A stretch of DNA of 64,000 bases from Weizmannia acidilactici (GTDB lineage Bacteria; Bacillota; Bacilli; Bacillales; Bacillaceae_C), in NCBI RefSeq assembly GCF_008974225.1, contig NZ_BKZR01000008.1, forward strand, positions 1-64,000, written 5' to 3'. The notes under the pieces were generated by a model, which ran no database searches, was not told the DNA's origin, and saw only the letters and a program-made list of their open reading frames with translations. Shown one piece after another: positions 35,187-43,779 of the stretch (position 1 is the stretch's first letter; each line of letters starts with the position of its first letter). A program made the position numbers and the translations under genes.

Positions 35187-36683
35187 TTATTTTACGCCTC
35201 TCATCAGCCGTTTGATGACCGGTGTATAGAGCAGAAGGAAAACGCCCAATACAGCCGATATGAGGCCGACAACGCCGAAGTACATGACTTCGTGGTTGGC
35301 GTCATACATTTTGACAAGCTGCGCGTTCAGCGTTTGCGCCGCTGCATCCGACAAGTTCCAGAGGCTGAGCATTTGCGCCGAGAATGCGGCAGGGGCGAGT
35401 TTCGTCGATACGCTCAAACCGACCGGCGACAGGCAAAGTTCCCCGATGACAACGAGGAAGTAGCTCAGCACAAGCCATAACGGATTCACAAGGGTGTGGG
35501 ATCCGTTAAAGTAAGCCGGCGCCATCATCACAATAAAGGAAAGCCCTGCAAAAATCAATCCGAATGAAAACTTAACCGGCGTCGACGGCTGCCTGTCGCC
35601 CAGTTTCATCCACAATGAAGCAAGAACCGGCGCAAACACAACAATAAACAGCGGGTTCAAGGTTTGGAACCAGGACGGCAGGATATGGAAGCCGCCGAAA
35701 TCGAGCTGTGTCCGCTTGTCCGCATAAACGGCAAGCAGACTCGCACCTTGTTCTTCAATCGCCCAGAACACAATGGACGCGATAAACAGTGGAATATAAG
35801 CCAACAGGCGCGAACGTTCATCCCGTGTTGATTTTTTGCTGAAATACATCATGACGAAATACCATGCCGGGATCAAGAAACCTAAAATGCTGACCAATGT
35901 GATAAAGCGGTCCAGGTTTAATATCCCGGTAGGAATCGTGGCAGCCAAAATAATGATCAAACCTATGGTGCCCAATCCGATTTTCATAAAGGTGGATTTT
36001 TTCTCATCCGGCGTCAGCGGATTGTGTACAACAGAACCCGCCAGGCCGAGATATTTTTTCCGCGTTGTCGAAAAAGCGACGAGGCCTAAAAACATACCGA
36101 CAGCTGCGATGCTGAAACCGAGATGGTAATTGTATTTTTGGCCGACAGTTCCGACAATTAACGGCGCAAGGAACGCACCTAAATTGACAGCCATATAGTA
36201 AATGCTGAATCCCGAGTCGCGGCGCAAGTCTTTCTCATCGTATAATTCCCCGACGGTTGAAGCGGCGTTCGGCTTCAATAACCCGGTGCCGAGCACGATC
36301 AGCACCATCGAAACGATGAGTGCCGGGAACCCCGCCGGAATGGCCAGTGCGATGTGCCCGAGCATAATGAGCACCCCGCCGTAAAAAACAGTTTTCACGG
36401 AACCGAGCAGGCGGTCAGAGACCCAGCCGCCGATAATCCCCGACATGTAGACGAGCGCACCGTAAATGGATGCGATGGATGCGGCGGTCGTAGGGTCCAG
36501 GCCCAATCCGCCGTTTTTCAGGCGGTCGTACATGTAATAAATGAGGATCCCTTTCATACCGTAGTATGAAAATCTTTCCCAAAACTCTGTAAAGAAGAGT
36601 GTCGACAATCCCTTCGGATGACCGAAAAATCCTGTCTGGGGCACAGTCTCCAGGATTTTTTTCCTATCTATGATTGCTGACAT
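35187..36683 (-). CDS. dtpT: Di-/tripeptide transporter, POT family
   Basis: 498 aa, twelve to fourteen membrane helices. The PTR2 signature ExxERFxYYG is present as EFWERFSYYGMKGILIYY, and the second signature lies at FSIYYMAVNLGAFLAP. Proton-coupled uptake of di- and tripeptides. Ribosome site AAGGAGG on the minus strand. About 35 bases upstream of the start lies a 15-bp sequence matching the CodY box at 12 positions, in line with CodY control of peptide transport in Bacillus and Lactococcus. Single gene. Confidence 0.92.
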   Translation of the reverse strand: MSAIIDRKKILETVPQTGFFGHPKGLSTLFFTEFWERFSYYGMKGILIYYMYDRLKNGGLGLDPTTAASIASIYGALVYMSGIIGGWVSDRLLGSVKTVFYGGVLIMLGHIALAIPAGFPALIVSMVLIVLGTGLLKPNAASTVGELYDEKDLRRDSGFSIYYMAVNLGAFLAPLIVGTVGQKYNYHLGFSIAAVGMFLGLVAFSTTRKKYLGLAGSVVHNPLTPDEKKSTFMKIGLGTIGLIIILAATIPTGILNLDRFITLVSILGFLIPAWYFVMMYFSKKSTRDERSRLLAYIPLFIASIVFWAIEEQGASLLAVYADKRTQLDFGGFHILPSWFQTLNPLFIVVFAPVLASLWMKLGDRQPSTPVKFSFGLIFAGLSFIVMMAPAYFNGSHTLVNPLWLVLSYFLVVIGELCLSPVGLSVSTKLAPAAFSAQMLSLWNLSDAAAQTLNAQLVKMYDANHEVMYFGVVGLISAVLGVFLLLYTPVIKRLMRGVK

Positions 36684-36717
36684 TCAATTGCCTCCTTATT
36701 GAAATATAAATTGTTGG

Positions 36718-36732
36718 AATTGACTGAAAAAT
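36718..36732 (-). promoter_or_regulatory. CodY-like box upstream of dtpT
   Basis: On the minus strand ATTTTTCAGTCAATT matches AATTTTCWGAAAATT at 12 of 15 positions. Supports repression when branched-chain amino acids and GTP are plentiful. Confidence 0.5.
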
Positions 36733-36842
36733 AAGTGCTGGAATATGAACGGAATGAACACGATAGAATAAATATTAGCGTAAAACTAAAAAAAAATAAA
36801 GATAAATTTATTTCCAAAATTATATTTTAAAATAATAAATTC

Positions 36843-36878
36843 AGAGGAAAAACCGCATGAGACAACGGTTTTTCCTCT
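36843..36878. terminator. Strong hairpin between lysP and dtpT
   Basis: AGAGGAAAAACCG (36843-36855) and CGGTTTTTCCTCT (36866-36878) are perfect 13-bp arms around a 10-nt loop. Lies beyond the lysP terminator and upstream of dtpT, so it may be a second terminator or a leader structure of dtpT. Confidence 0.5.
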
Positions 36879-36960
36879 AATTTTAAAAAATAATTTTCTA
36901 TTATTATATAAAATGATAACCTTCTGATTTTTATAATATGTAGGTCCGGGTTGCTCCGCA

Positions 36961-36992
36961 AAAAAACCCGCGGTACCTTCCCGCGGGTTTTT
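36961..36992 (-). terminator. Terminator of lysP
   Basis: AAAACCCGCGG and CCGCGGGTTTT arms around a short loop, seven bases beyond the lysP stop. Confidence 0.88.
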
Positions 36993-36999
36993 ACCAACA

Positions 37000-38496
37000 T
37001 TATTGTTCTCTTCTCAAATCGCATTCCTGCAACGAAACCATTTTTGTTTTCTTCGCAAATTTATAGCCGAGCCACACAGCGATAAAGATCGGAAGTCCGA
37101 TGTAAGAGACAAGCACGCTCTTCCAGTCAATGTGGCTACCTAAAAATGCGGAATAATTTTGGCCGAGAATGACAAGCGCACAAACGGTAAACGCGAAAAT
37201 CGGGCCGAACGGGAACCATTTCGAACGGTAAGGAAGATCATTTAAATCCTTTCCTTGCGCGACATAAGCGCGGCGGAAACGGTAATGGCTGATGGCAATG
37301 CCGAGCCATGCGATAAAACCGGACATGCCGGATGCGTTCAGCAGCCAGTTGTACACTGCCCCGTCGCCGAAAAAGGAAGCGAGAAATGCCAGCGTGCCGA
37401 CAAGGGAAGTGACAATCAAAGCATTTACCGGGACGCCGCGTTTATTCAGCTTCGCGAGGAATTTCGGCGCTTTTCCGTCACGTGCCAAATCCCAAAGCAT
37501 CCGCGTTGAAGCATACATGCCGGAGTTTCCGGCGGATAGCACGGCGGTTAAAATAATCGCATTCATGACCGACGCCGCAAACGCAACCCCGGCGCGCTGG
37601 AACACAATCGTAAACGGACTCATCGTAATGTCGTCGGCCGTTAATTTCGAATCCGTAAACGGGATCAACAGGCCGATGACAAAAATCGCCAAAATATAGA
37701 AGAGCAAGATTCTCCAAAACACGGATTTCACCGCATGCGGAATCGTTTTCTTCGGTTCCACGCTCTCGCCGGCCGCAACTCCGAGCAGCTCCGTTCCCTG
37801 GAAAGAGAAGCCGGCTGCCATAAAGATGCCGAGCACGGCCAAAAATCCTCCGTGGATCGGGCCGTCTGCGACAGTGAAGTTGTGGAAGCCGATCGCTTTG
37901 CCGCCCATAATGCCGAAAATCATCAAAGCACCGACCACGATAAAAGCGATCACGGTCACGACTTTAATGATGGAAAACCAGTATTCCGCTTCCCCAAATC
38001 CTTTTACAGACAAGTAATTTAATAAAAACATAATGACAAGGCATGCCGCGCTCCATACAATGGAAGGCGTGTGCGGGAACCAAAACTTCATAATAATCGT
38101 GGCCGCCGACAATTCGGCCGCAATCGTAATTGCCCAGTTGTACCAGTAATTCCAGCCGAGCGCGAATCCCAATGCAGGGTCCACAAATTTTGTCGCATAC
38201 GTGCTGAATGTCCCGGCAACCGGCATATACGCCGCCATTTCCGCGAGGCTTGTCATTAAAAAGAACACCATGACGCCGATTAACGAATAGGCCAAAAGCG
38301 CTCCGCCCGGCCCTGCGCTGTGGATCGCGCCGCCGCTTGCCAAAAACAGCCCCGTCCCGATCGATCCGCCGAGCGAAATCATCGTCAGGTGGCGGGATTT
38401 TAACTTCCGTTTCAGCTCCGTAACTTCTCCTGTTTTCGGAATGGCAACCGGTCCTGTTCCGGCTGCAGTGCTTTGCCCTTTATAGATGTCATCCAT
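37000..38496 (-). CDS. lysP: Lysine permease LysP
   Basis: 498 aa, twelve-helix APC-superfamily permease very close to E. coli LysP by eye: RHLTMISLGGSIGTGLFLAS, LGFALGWNYWYNWAITIA, LNYLSVKGFGEAEYWFS, AGFSFQGTELLGVAAGES and WLGIAISHYRFRRAYV. Imports lysine by proton symport. A lysine riboswitch with its own terminator occupies the leader, so transcription stops when lysine is abundant. This combination makes the substrate assignment firm. Single gene. Confidence 0.95.
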   Translation of the reverse strand: MDDIYKGQSTAAGTGPVAIPKTGEVTELKRKLKSRHLTMISLGGSIGTGLFLASGGAIHSAGPGGALLAYSLIGVMVFFLMTSLAEMAAYMPVAGTFSTYATKFVDPALGFALGWNYWYNWAITIAAELSAATIIMKFWFPHTPSIVWSAACLVIMFLLNYLSVKGFGEAEYWFSIIKVVTVIAFIVVGALMIFGIMGGKAIGFHNFTVADGPIHGGFLAVLGIFMAAGFSFQGTELLGVAAGESVEPKKTIPHAVKSVFWRILLFYILAIFVIGLLIPFTDSKLTADDITMSPFTIVFQRAGVAFAASVMNAIILTAVLSAGNSGMYASTRMLWDLARDGKAPKFLAKLNKRGVPVNALIVTSLVGTLAFLASFFGDGAVYNWLLNASGMSGFIAWLGIAISHYRFRRAYVAQGKDLNDLPYRSKWFPFGPIFAFTVCALVILGQNYSAFLGSHIDWKSVLVSYIGLPIFIAVWLGYKFAKKTKMVSLQECDLRREQ

Positions 38497-38540
38497 GTTG
38501 ATACACTCCTTTTTGTGATGGGAAGGAGCAGGGAATAAAC

Positions 38541-38572
38541 AAAAATGCCGCGGTCGTGGAGACCAGCGGCAT
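38541..38572 (-). terminator. Expression-platform terminator of the lysine riboswitch
   Basis: On the minus strand ATGCCGC and GGTC pair with GACC and GCGGCAT, followed by TTTTTG, between the aptamer and lysP. Confidence 0.85.
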
Positions 38573-38599
38573 GTCGCATATACCCTCCATCATACCTTC

Positions 38600-38810
38600 C
38601 GTAGATAGCTCAACACATATGCGAGAGGATTAGCGCATATGTGACAGTTCTGTTCCTGTTCGGAAACAGCCCCAACATGGCGGTCCGGGATCCTCCGCCA
38701 CATTTCGGCAGCTTTTCCTTTCAATCGGGGTCCTTAACTTTACCCGTGTCTCACCCAACTTACTCATAAAAGCTGCGACCTCTACCTCACCGGATTTGAT
38801 GAGGATTTTT
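38600..38810 (-). ncRNA. Lysine riboswitch (L box)
   Basis: Read on the minus strand, the leader contains GGTGAGGTAGAGGTCGCAG, then GAGTAA, AAAGGAAAAGCTGCCGAA, TTGGGGCTG and AACTGTCAC in the order of the L-box aptamer, followed by an intrinsic terminator and lysP. Lysine binding should favour the terminator and shut off lysP. Ends are approximate. Its promoter is at 38833-38860. Confidence 0.92.
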
Positions 38811-38832
38811 ATTCAATTGAAGTACTATTTTT

Positions 38833-38860
38833 ATTATATTCGTTTTTGACGGAAAATCAA
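38833..38860 (-). promoter_or_regulatory. Promoter of the lysine riboswitch-lysP unit
   Basis: TTGATT (38855-38860) and TATAAT (38833-38838) on the minus strand, 16 bp apart. Confidence 0.65.
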
Positions 38861-38965
38861 TAGGGAAGGATTGCCAGGCTGTTTTTGCCGGAGAGAAGGC
38901 TCTGTTAAAAGATTGTCGTTGTCCGTGAGGGATCCGCTTATCAAATAGCCCCACATAAAAATTGC

Positions 38966-38993
38966 TGGACATTTAAGTGCTTTTTTGTATAAT
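38966..38993 (+). promoter_or_regulatory. Promoter of the XRE-cupin regulator/pot operon
   Basis: TGGACA (38966-38971) and TATAAT (38988-38993) with a 16-bp spacer. Confidence 0.65.
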
Positions 38994-39002
38994 ACAGTTG
39001 AT

Positions 39003-39021
39003 AGTAAACTTTTAGTTTACT
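39003..39021. promoter_or_regulatory. Operator palindrome of the pot regulator
   Basis: AGTAAACTTTTAGTTTACT, two perfect 8-bp arms three bases apart, starts ten bases after the -10. A further AGTTTAC half-site lies near 39045, so the regulator may bind cooperatively. Confidence 0.55.
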
Positions 39022-39080
39022 TTTGTAAAACTTTATTGTTTAGAAGTTTACAAATGTTAAACAGTATGGAAGGTTTTATG

Positions 39081-39623
39081 ATGGAAATAGGCAAAAAGAT
39101 TAAAAATTTACGGTTGAAAAAAGGCCTGACCCAGGAAGAACTGGGGGAACGTACCGACTTAAGCAAAGGTTATATTTCACAGCTGGAAAGAGATTTGAGT
39201 TCACCGTCAATCGACACATTTTTCAATATTTTGGAAGTGCTTGGCTGCACTCCGAAAGAATTTTTCGATGAGGAAGAGCGCGAGCAGAAAGTTGTATACG
39301 GGGAAGACGACCAGACCGATTATGCGGATGAAGAGCGCGGCTACAAAATCCAGTGGCTTGTGCCGGAATCCAATGAAAAGGAAATGGAACCGATTTTGTT
39401 GACGCTCGAGGAAAAAGGGGAATTTAAAACATTTGAGCCTTCTTTATCGGAGACATTTGCTTATGTGTTGGAAGGCCGGATTATGGTGAGGCTTGGCAAA
39501 CGCATATACCGTGCAAAAGCGGGTGAGGCCATTTACTACCATGCGTCGGATGAGCACCAGATCGTGAATGGTGCAAACGGGCGGTCAAGGCTCCTGCTTG
39601 TTGCCACGGAATCTTACCTGTAA
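39081..39623 (+). CDS. XRE-cupin transcriptional regulator of polyamine transport
   Basis: 180 aa from ATG 39081 (GGAAGG seven bases upstream). N-terminal HTH_3 domain (LRLKKGLTQEELGERTDLSK, YISQLERDLSSPSIDTF) and C-terminal cupin (AYVLEGRIMVRLGKRIYRAKAG, YYHASDEHQIVN) with an acidic linker. This PuuR-like architecture senses a small ligand through the cupin. It lies 62 bp upstream of potABCD, same strand, as in Listeria and other firmicutes, and a palindromic operator covers its transcription start. Probably represses itself and pot when polyamines suffice; ligand is inference. Confidence 0.88.
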   Translation: MEIGKKIKNLRLKKGLTQEELGERTDLSKGYISQLERDLSSPSIDTFFNILEVLGCTPKEFFDEEEREQKVVYGEDDQTDYADEERGYKIQWLVPESNEKEMEPILLTLEEKGEFKTFEPSLSETFAYVLEGRIMVRLGKRIYRAKAGEAIYYHASDEHQIVNGANGRSRLLLVATESYL

Positions 39624-39685
39624 GCATTTTGCCTGGTGATGCCCGTATCCGTTAATCATCTGTAAAAACAAAGAGGAGGACAGCG

Positions 39686-40792
39686 ATGGACAGCAATATC
39701 ATCATTCGTTTTGAACATGTCACCAAGCAATACGATGACGATCCCGCCGTTTTGGACGATGTCAGTTTTGAAATTGAACGCGGAAAATTTTACACCTTGC
39801 TCGGCCCGTCCGGATGCGGGAAAACGACGATCCTGCGCCTGATTGCCGGATTTACAGGGCCGACAAATGGCAATATTTACTTTAACGGAAAAATTGTCAA
39901 CGATGTGCCGGCCGACCGGCGCCAGGTGAACACCGTTTTCCAGGATTATGCCTTATTTCCGCATTTAAATGTGTATGAAAACGTCGCATTCGGGCTGCGC
40001 ATTAAAAAAATGAAGCAGGCCGCCATTGACCAAAAAGTAAAAGAAGCGCTGAAGTTTGTGAATCTCGAAGGCTATGAAAACAGGGAAATCAGCGAAATGT
40101 CGGGCGGGCAGCGGCAGCGCGTGGCCATTGCGCGCGCGATCGTCAATGAACCGGAAGTGATTTTGCTGGACGAACCGCTTTCCGCCCTCGATTTGAAACT
40201 GCGGACGGAGATGCAGTACGAACTGCGAGAACTGCAGCGCCGACTCGGCATTACCTTTATTTTTGTCACGCACGACCAGGAAGAGGCGCTGGCGATGAGT
40301 GATGAGATTTTTGTCATAAATAATGGAAAAATCCAGCAGAGTGGCACGCCGACCGATATTTACGATGAACCGATCAACCGCTTTGTCGCGGATTTCATCG
40401 GCGAATCGAATATCCTCCCGGGCAAGATGATCCGCGACTGTCTTGTCGAATTCAACGGGCGGCAGTTTGAGTGCGTCGACCGCGGCTTTGACAAAAACGA
40501 GCCGGTTGAAATTGTCATCCGCCCGGAAGATTTGGAAATGACAAGCCCGGAAAAAGGGAAATTGAAAGTGCGAGTCGATACGCAGCTGTTTCGCGGCGTA
40601 CATTATGAAATTTGCTGCTACGACGAAGAGGGGAATGAGTGGCTTGTCCACTCCACGAAAAAAGCAAAAGTTGGGGAGTGGGTAGGGCTCCATTTCGACC
40701 CGGAAGCGATCCACGTCATGAGATTCGGCGAAACGGAAGAGGAATTTGACAAACGCCTGGAAACGTACGAAGAGGTGGGTCATGAAAATTAA
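39686..40792 (+). CDS. potA: Spermidine/putrescine ABC transporter, ATPase
   Basis: 368 aa, AGAGGAGG upstream. Walker A GPSGCGKTT, signature MSGGQRQRVAIARA, Walker B VILLDEPLSALDLKLR, switch His VTHDQEEA, then a C-terminal TOBE regulatory domain from about residue 235 onwards. Couples ATP hydrolysis to polyamine import through PotB and PotC. Its last 11 bases overlap potB, giving translational coupling. First gene of potABCD. Confidence 0.94.
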   Translation: MDSNIIIRFEHVTKQYDDDPAVLDDVSFEIERGKFYTLLGPSGCGKTTILRLIAGFTGPTNGNIYFNGKIVNDVPADRRQVNTVFQDYALFPHLNVYENVAFGLRIKKMKQAAIDQKVKEALKFVNLEGYENREISEMSGGQRQRVAIARAIVNEPEVILLDEPLSALDLKLRTEMQYELRELQRRLGITFIFVTHDQEEALAMSDEIFVINNGKIQQSGTPTDIYDEPINRFVADFIGESNILPGKMIRDCLVEFNGRQFECVDRGFDKNEPVEIVIRPEDLEMTSPEKGKLKVRVDTQLFRGVHYEICCYDEEGNEWLVHSTKKAKVGEWVGLHFDPEAIHVMRFGETEEEFDKRLETYEEVGHEN

Positions 40793-41573
40793 CGCGCGGA
40801 ATTTATACCTCGTCCCGTACGTGCTGTGGATTGTCCTCTTCGTTGTGGCGCCGATTCTGCTCATTCTCTATTATTCTTTTTTTGATATTGAAGGCCATTT
40901 GTCACTTGTGAACTATGAAAAATTTTTCACGCCCGTTTATTTGAAAATGGCGCTGAATTCTTTTTGGTACGCATTTTTAATTACGGCTTTTACGCTGCTC
41001 ATTTCGTATCCGACCGCGTATCTTTTGACAAAATCCCGGCATAAGCAGCTGTGGCTGTTGCTTATCATTTTGCCGACATGGATCAACCTGCTGTTAAAAG
41101 CATATGCGTTCCTCGGCATTTTCGGCACGTTCGGCCCGGCCAATTCATTTTTGGAGTTTATCGGCATCGGGCAAAAGCAGATTTTATTTACCGATTTCAG
41201 CTTTTTATTTGTTTCAACCTATATTTTTATTCCGTTTATGATTTTGCCGATTTATAACGCCCTGGAAGAATTGGATCCGGTATTTATTGATGCGGCGCGC
41301 GACCTCGGGGCATCGAGATGGACCACTTTCCGCCGCGTCGTATTTCCGCTCACGTTGGACGGCGTCAAATCGGGATGCCAGGCCGTTTTTATCCCGTCCC
41401 TGTCGCTCTTTATGATTACGCGCCTGATTGCCGGAAACCGCGTCATTACGCTCGGCACTGCGATTGAAGAGCATTTCCTCGTCACGCAGGACTGGGGTAT
41501 GGGTTCTGCGATTGCCGTCTTTTTGATCATTGCGATGGTCATCATCATGATCCTGACAGGAAATCGGAAGTGA
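40782..41573 (+). CDS. potB: Spermidine/putrescine ABC transporter, permease PotB
   Basis: 263 aa from ATG 40782, which has GAGGTGGG inside the end of potA; an in-frame start 36 bases earlier is unlikely. Six membrane helices and the ATPase-contact loop (EAA-like) DPVFIDAARDLGASRWTTFRRVVFP. Forms the membrane channel with PotC. The stop is followed ten bases later by potC. Confidence 0.94.
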   Translation: MKINARNLYLVPYVLWIVLFVVAPILLILYYSFFDIEGHLSLVNYEKFFTPVYLKMALNSFWYAFLITAFTLLISYPTAYLLTKSRHKQLWLLLIILPTWINLLLKAYAFLGIFGTFGPANSFLEFIGIGQKQILFTDFSFLFVSTYIFIPFMILPIYNALEELDPVFIDAARDLGASRWTTFRRVVFPLTLDGVKSGCQAVFIPSLSLFMITRLIAGNRVITLGTAIEEHFLVTQDWGMGSAIAVFLIIAMVIIMILTGNRK

Positions 41574-41582
41574 GGGGTGAAC

Positions 41583-42386
41583 ATGAAAAGAAAATGGAAA
41601 CTGTCAAACCTTTATCTGATCTTCGTCTTTATTGTCCTTTACGCGCCGATTTTCTACTTAATGTACTATTCATTTAATAAGGCCGGCAATATGCATGATT
41701 TTACCGGCTTCACCTGGGAATGGTATAAAGAAGTGTTCCACGATACAAGGCTGATGATTATTGTCATCAATACGCTTGTCATTGCGCTTCTTGCTTCCGC
41801 GATTTCGACCGTCATCGGCGTGATGGGGGCCCTCGCCATCCGCTTTGTGAAAAGAAGAAGGACGAAAAACACGCTGCTGTCTTTCAATAATGTGCTCATT
41901 GTCAGCCCGGATGTCATTATCGGCGCATCTTTCCTGATTTTGTTTACGATTGCGGGGATCAAGCTTGGGTTTACATCCGTTTTGATTTCGCACATCGCTT
42001 TTTGCATCCCGATTGTGGTGCTGATGGTGCTGCCGAAATTGCAGGAAATGAGCCCGACTTTGATCGATGCGGCGCGCGACCTCGGGGCAAGCCAGTGGGA
42101 CGTGTTGTCAAAAGTCATTCTCCCGTATATTACACCGGGGATTTTTGCCGGCTTTTTCATGGCCCTGACGTATTCGCTCGATGATTTTGCCGTCACTTTT
42201 TTCGTCACGGGCAACGGCTACTCCACGCTTTCCGTTGAAATTTATTCGCGGGCGCGCCAGGGGATTTCGCTGACAATCAATGCATTGTCGACGCTGCTCT
42301 TTTTCTTCTCCATAATCCTTGTGATCGGGTACTACCTGATTAATCAGCGTCAGGCCCGCACAAACGGAATGGGGGTAAGAAAATGA
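41583..42386 (+). CDS. potC: Spermidine/putrescine ABC transporter, permease PotC
   Basis: 267 aa from ATG 41583 with GAGGGGTG just upstream. Six helices and the EAA-like loop SPTLIDAARDLGASQWDVLSKVILP. Partner of PotB. Overlaps potD by 4 bp (ATGA), so expression of the binding protein is coupled. Confidence 0.94.
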   Translation: MKRKWKLSNLYLIFVFIVLYAPIFYLMYYSFNKAGNMHDFTGFTWEWYKEVFHDTRLMIIVINTLVIALLASAISTVIGVMGALAIRFVKRRRTKNTLLSFNNVLIVSPDVIIGASFLILFTIAGIKLGFTSVLISHIAFCIPIVVLMVLPKLQEMSPTLIDAARDLGASQWDVLSKVILPYITPGIFAGFFMALTYSLDDFAVTFFVTGNGYSTLSVEIYSRARQGISLTINALSTLLFFFSIILVIGYYLINQRQARTNGMGVRK

Positions 42387-43456
42387 AACAATTGGTGCGC
42401 GCTTTCGCCGCGGTTCTCGTTGTCGCGCTTGCCTTGCAGTTTCTCACGGTCCGCTTGAACAAAACGGAAGGCTACGCCGGCGGCAACACTTTGACGATTT
42501 ATAACTGGGGGGACTATATCGACCCGGCTTTGATCAAAAAATTTGAAAAGCAGACCGGCATCAAAGTCATCTACCAAACTTTCGATTCCAACGAAGCGAT
42601 GATGACAAAAATTTCTCAGGGCGGCACGACGTTTGATGTTGCGGTCCCGTCTGAATATATGATAGAGAAAATGAAAAAAGAGCACCTTTTAATCCCGCTC
42701 GACCATTCTAAATTGCCAAACTTAAAGTATATTGACCCGCGGTTTCTCAATTTATCGTTTGACCCGGGAAATAAGTATTCCGTTCCTTACTTCTGGGGCA
42801 CGGTCGGGATTGTGTACAATTCGAGCATGCTGGGCGGCAAAAAAATCACAAGCTGGAATGATTTGTGGGACAAAGATTTGAAAAATGAGATCCTGCTTGT
42901 GGACGGCGCCCGCGAAGTGATAGGCATGGGCCTCAACAGCCTGCACTACTCGCTGAACGATACAAATGAAAAACATTTGGAGCAGGCAAAAGCGAAACTT
43001 GATCGTCTGATGCCGAATGTGAAGGCGATCGTCGGCGATGAAATCAAGATGCTTTTGGCAAACGAGGAAGCTTCGATCGGCGTCGTATGGTCCGGCGATG
43101 CGGCAGAGATCATGTCGGAAAACAAAAAACTGAACTATGTCGTGCCAAGCGAAGGCTCGAATCTTTGGTTTGACAATATGGTCATTCCGAAAACAGCGAA
43201 AAATGTGGACGGTGCCCTCAGGTTCATCAATTTTATGCTTGACCCGGAAAATGCCGCGCAAAATGCTGAGTATGTCGGCTACTCGACGCCGAACAAAGCG
43301 GCGCTCAAGCTCCTGCCGAAATCGATCGCAGGCGATAAGCGCTTCTACCCGGACGTGGCGATGACGAAAAAGCTGGAAGTATACAAAAACCTCGGCAAAA
43401 AAAATCTCGCCCGGTACAACGAGCTCTTTTTGGAGTTTAAAATGCATACAAAATAA
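42383..43456 (+). CDS. potD: Spermidine/putrescine-binding protein PotD
   Basis: 357 aa. One N-terminal hydrophobic segment (FAAVLVVALALQFLTV) and then a type-II periplasmic-binding fold beginning LTIYNWGDYIDPALIKKFEK, with DVAVPSEYMIEKM and SVPYFWGTVGIVYN as typical ligand-domain segments. There is no Cys after the signal segment, so it is not a lipoprotein; it is probably held by an uncleaved helix. Delivers polyamine to PotBC. Last gene of the operon; a terminator follows. Confidence 0.93.
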   Translation: MKQLVRAFAAVLVVALALQFLTVRLNKTEGYAGGNTLTIYNWGDYIDPALIKKFEKQTGIKVIYQTFDSNEAMMTKISQGGTTFDVAVPSEYMIEKMKKEHLLIPLDHSKLPNLKYIDPRFLNLSFDPGNKYSVPYFWGTVGIVYNSSMLGGKKITSWNDLWDKDLKNEILLVDGAREVIGMGLNSLHYSLNDTNEKHLEQAKAKLDRLMPNVKAIVGDEIKMLLANEEASIGVVWSGDAAEIMSENKKLNYVVPSEGSNLWFDNMVIPKTAKNVDGALRFINFMLDPENAAQNAEYVGYSTPNKAALKLLPKSIAGDKRFYPDVAMTKKLEVYKNLGKKNLARYNELFLEFKMHTK

Positions 43457-43460
43457 AGAA

Positions 43461-43491
43461 GCTGTCCCGCAAAGAGCGGGGCAGTTTTTTT
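43461..43491 (+). terminator. Terminator of the pot operon
   Basis: CTGTCCCGC (43462-43470) pairs with GCGGGGCAG (43475-43483), followed by T7. Confidence 0.9.
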
Positions 43492-43564
43492 AGAGGGGTA
43501 CCGGGAGCGGCTGGGGCTGGAGGACGGTTACAGGAAAAAGACAATAGCCGGGAAATCCGCGGCC

Positions 43565-43705
43565 GGAATGTCTCAAAGAAGAGCCCAATTAGACAAATGA
43601 CAGGAGGACCGCGGTAGAAATGTCTAATAGAGGGTCCAAATTAGACAAAAGTCGGAGGAGCCGGAACCGAAATGTCTCATAGAGGGTCCTAATTAGACAT
43701 TTCAA
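43565..43705. repeat. Tandem repeat, three units of exactly 52 bp
   Basis: TGTCT at 43569, 43621 and 43673 and AGACA at 43591, 43643 and 43695, each pair forming an inverted repeat 17 bases apart within a unit, with GGAGGA and AGAGGGTCC also repeated. 52 bp is close to five helical turns. Lies between the pot terminator and the 3' end of the TPR gene. Confidence 0.85.
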
Positions 43706-43779
43706 GCCAGCCAATGTAGCAACCTTCCAAATTAAATCCGGCCCCCAACCATCCTGTCTTGAGTCGGCACCGCCCCTCA

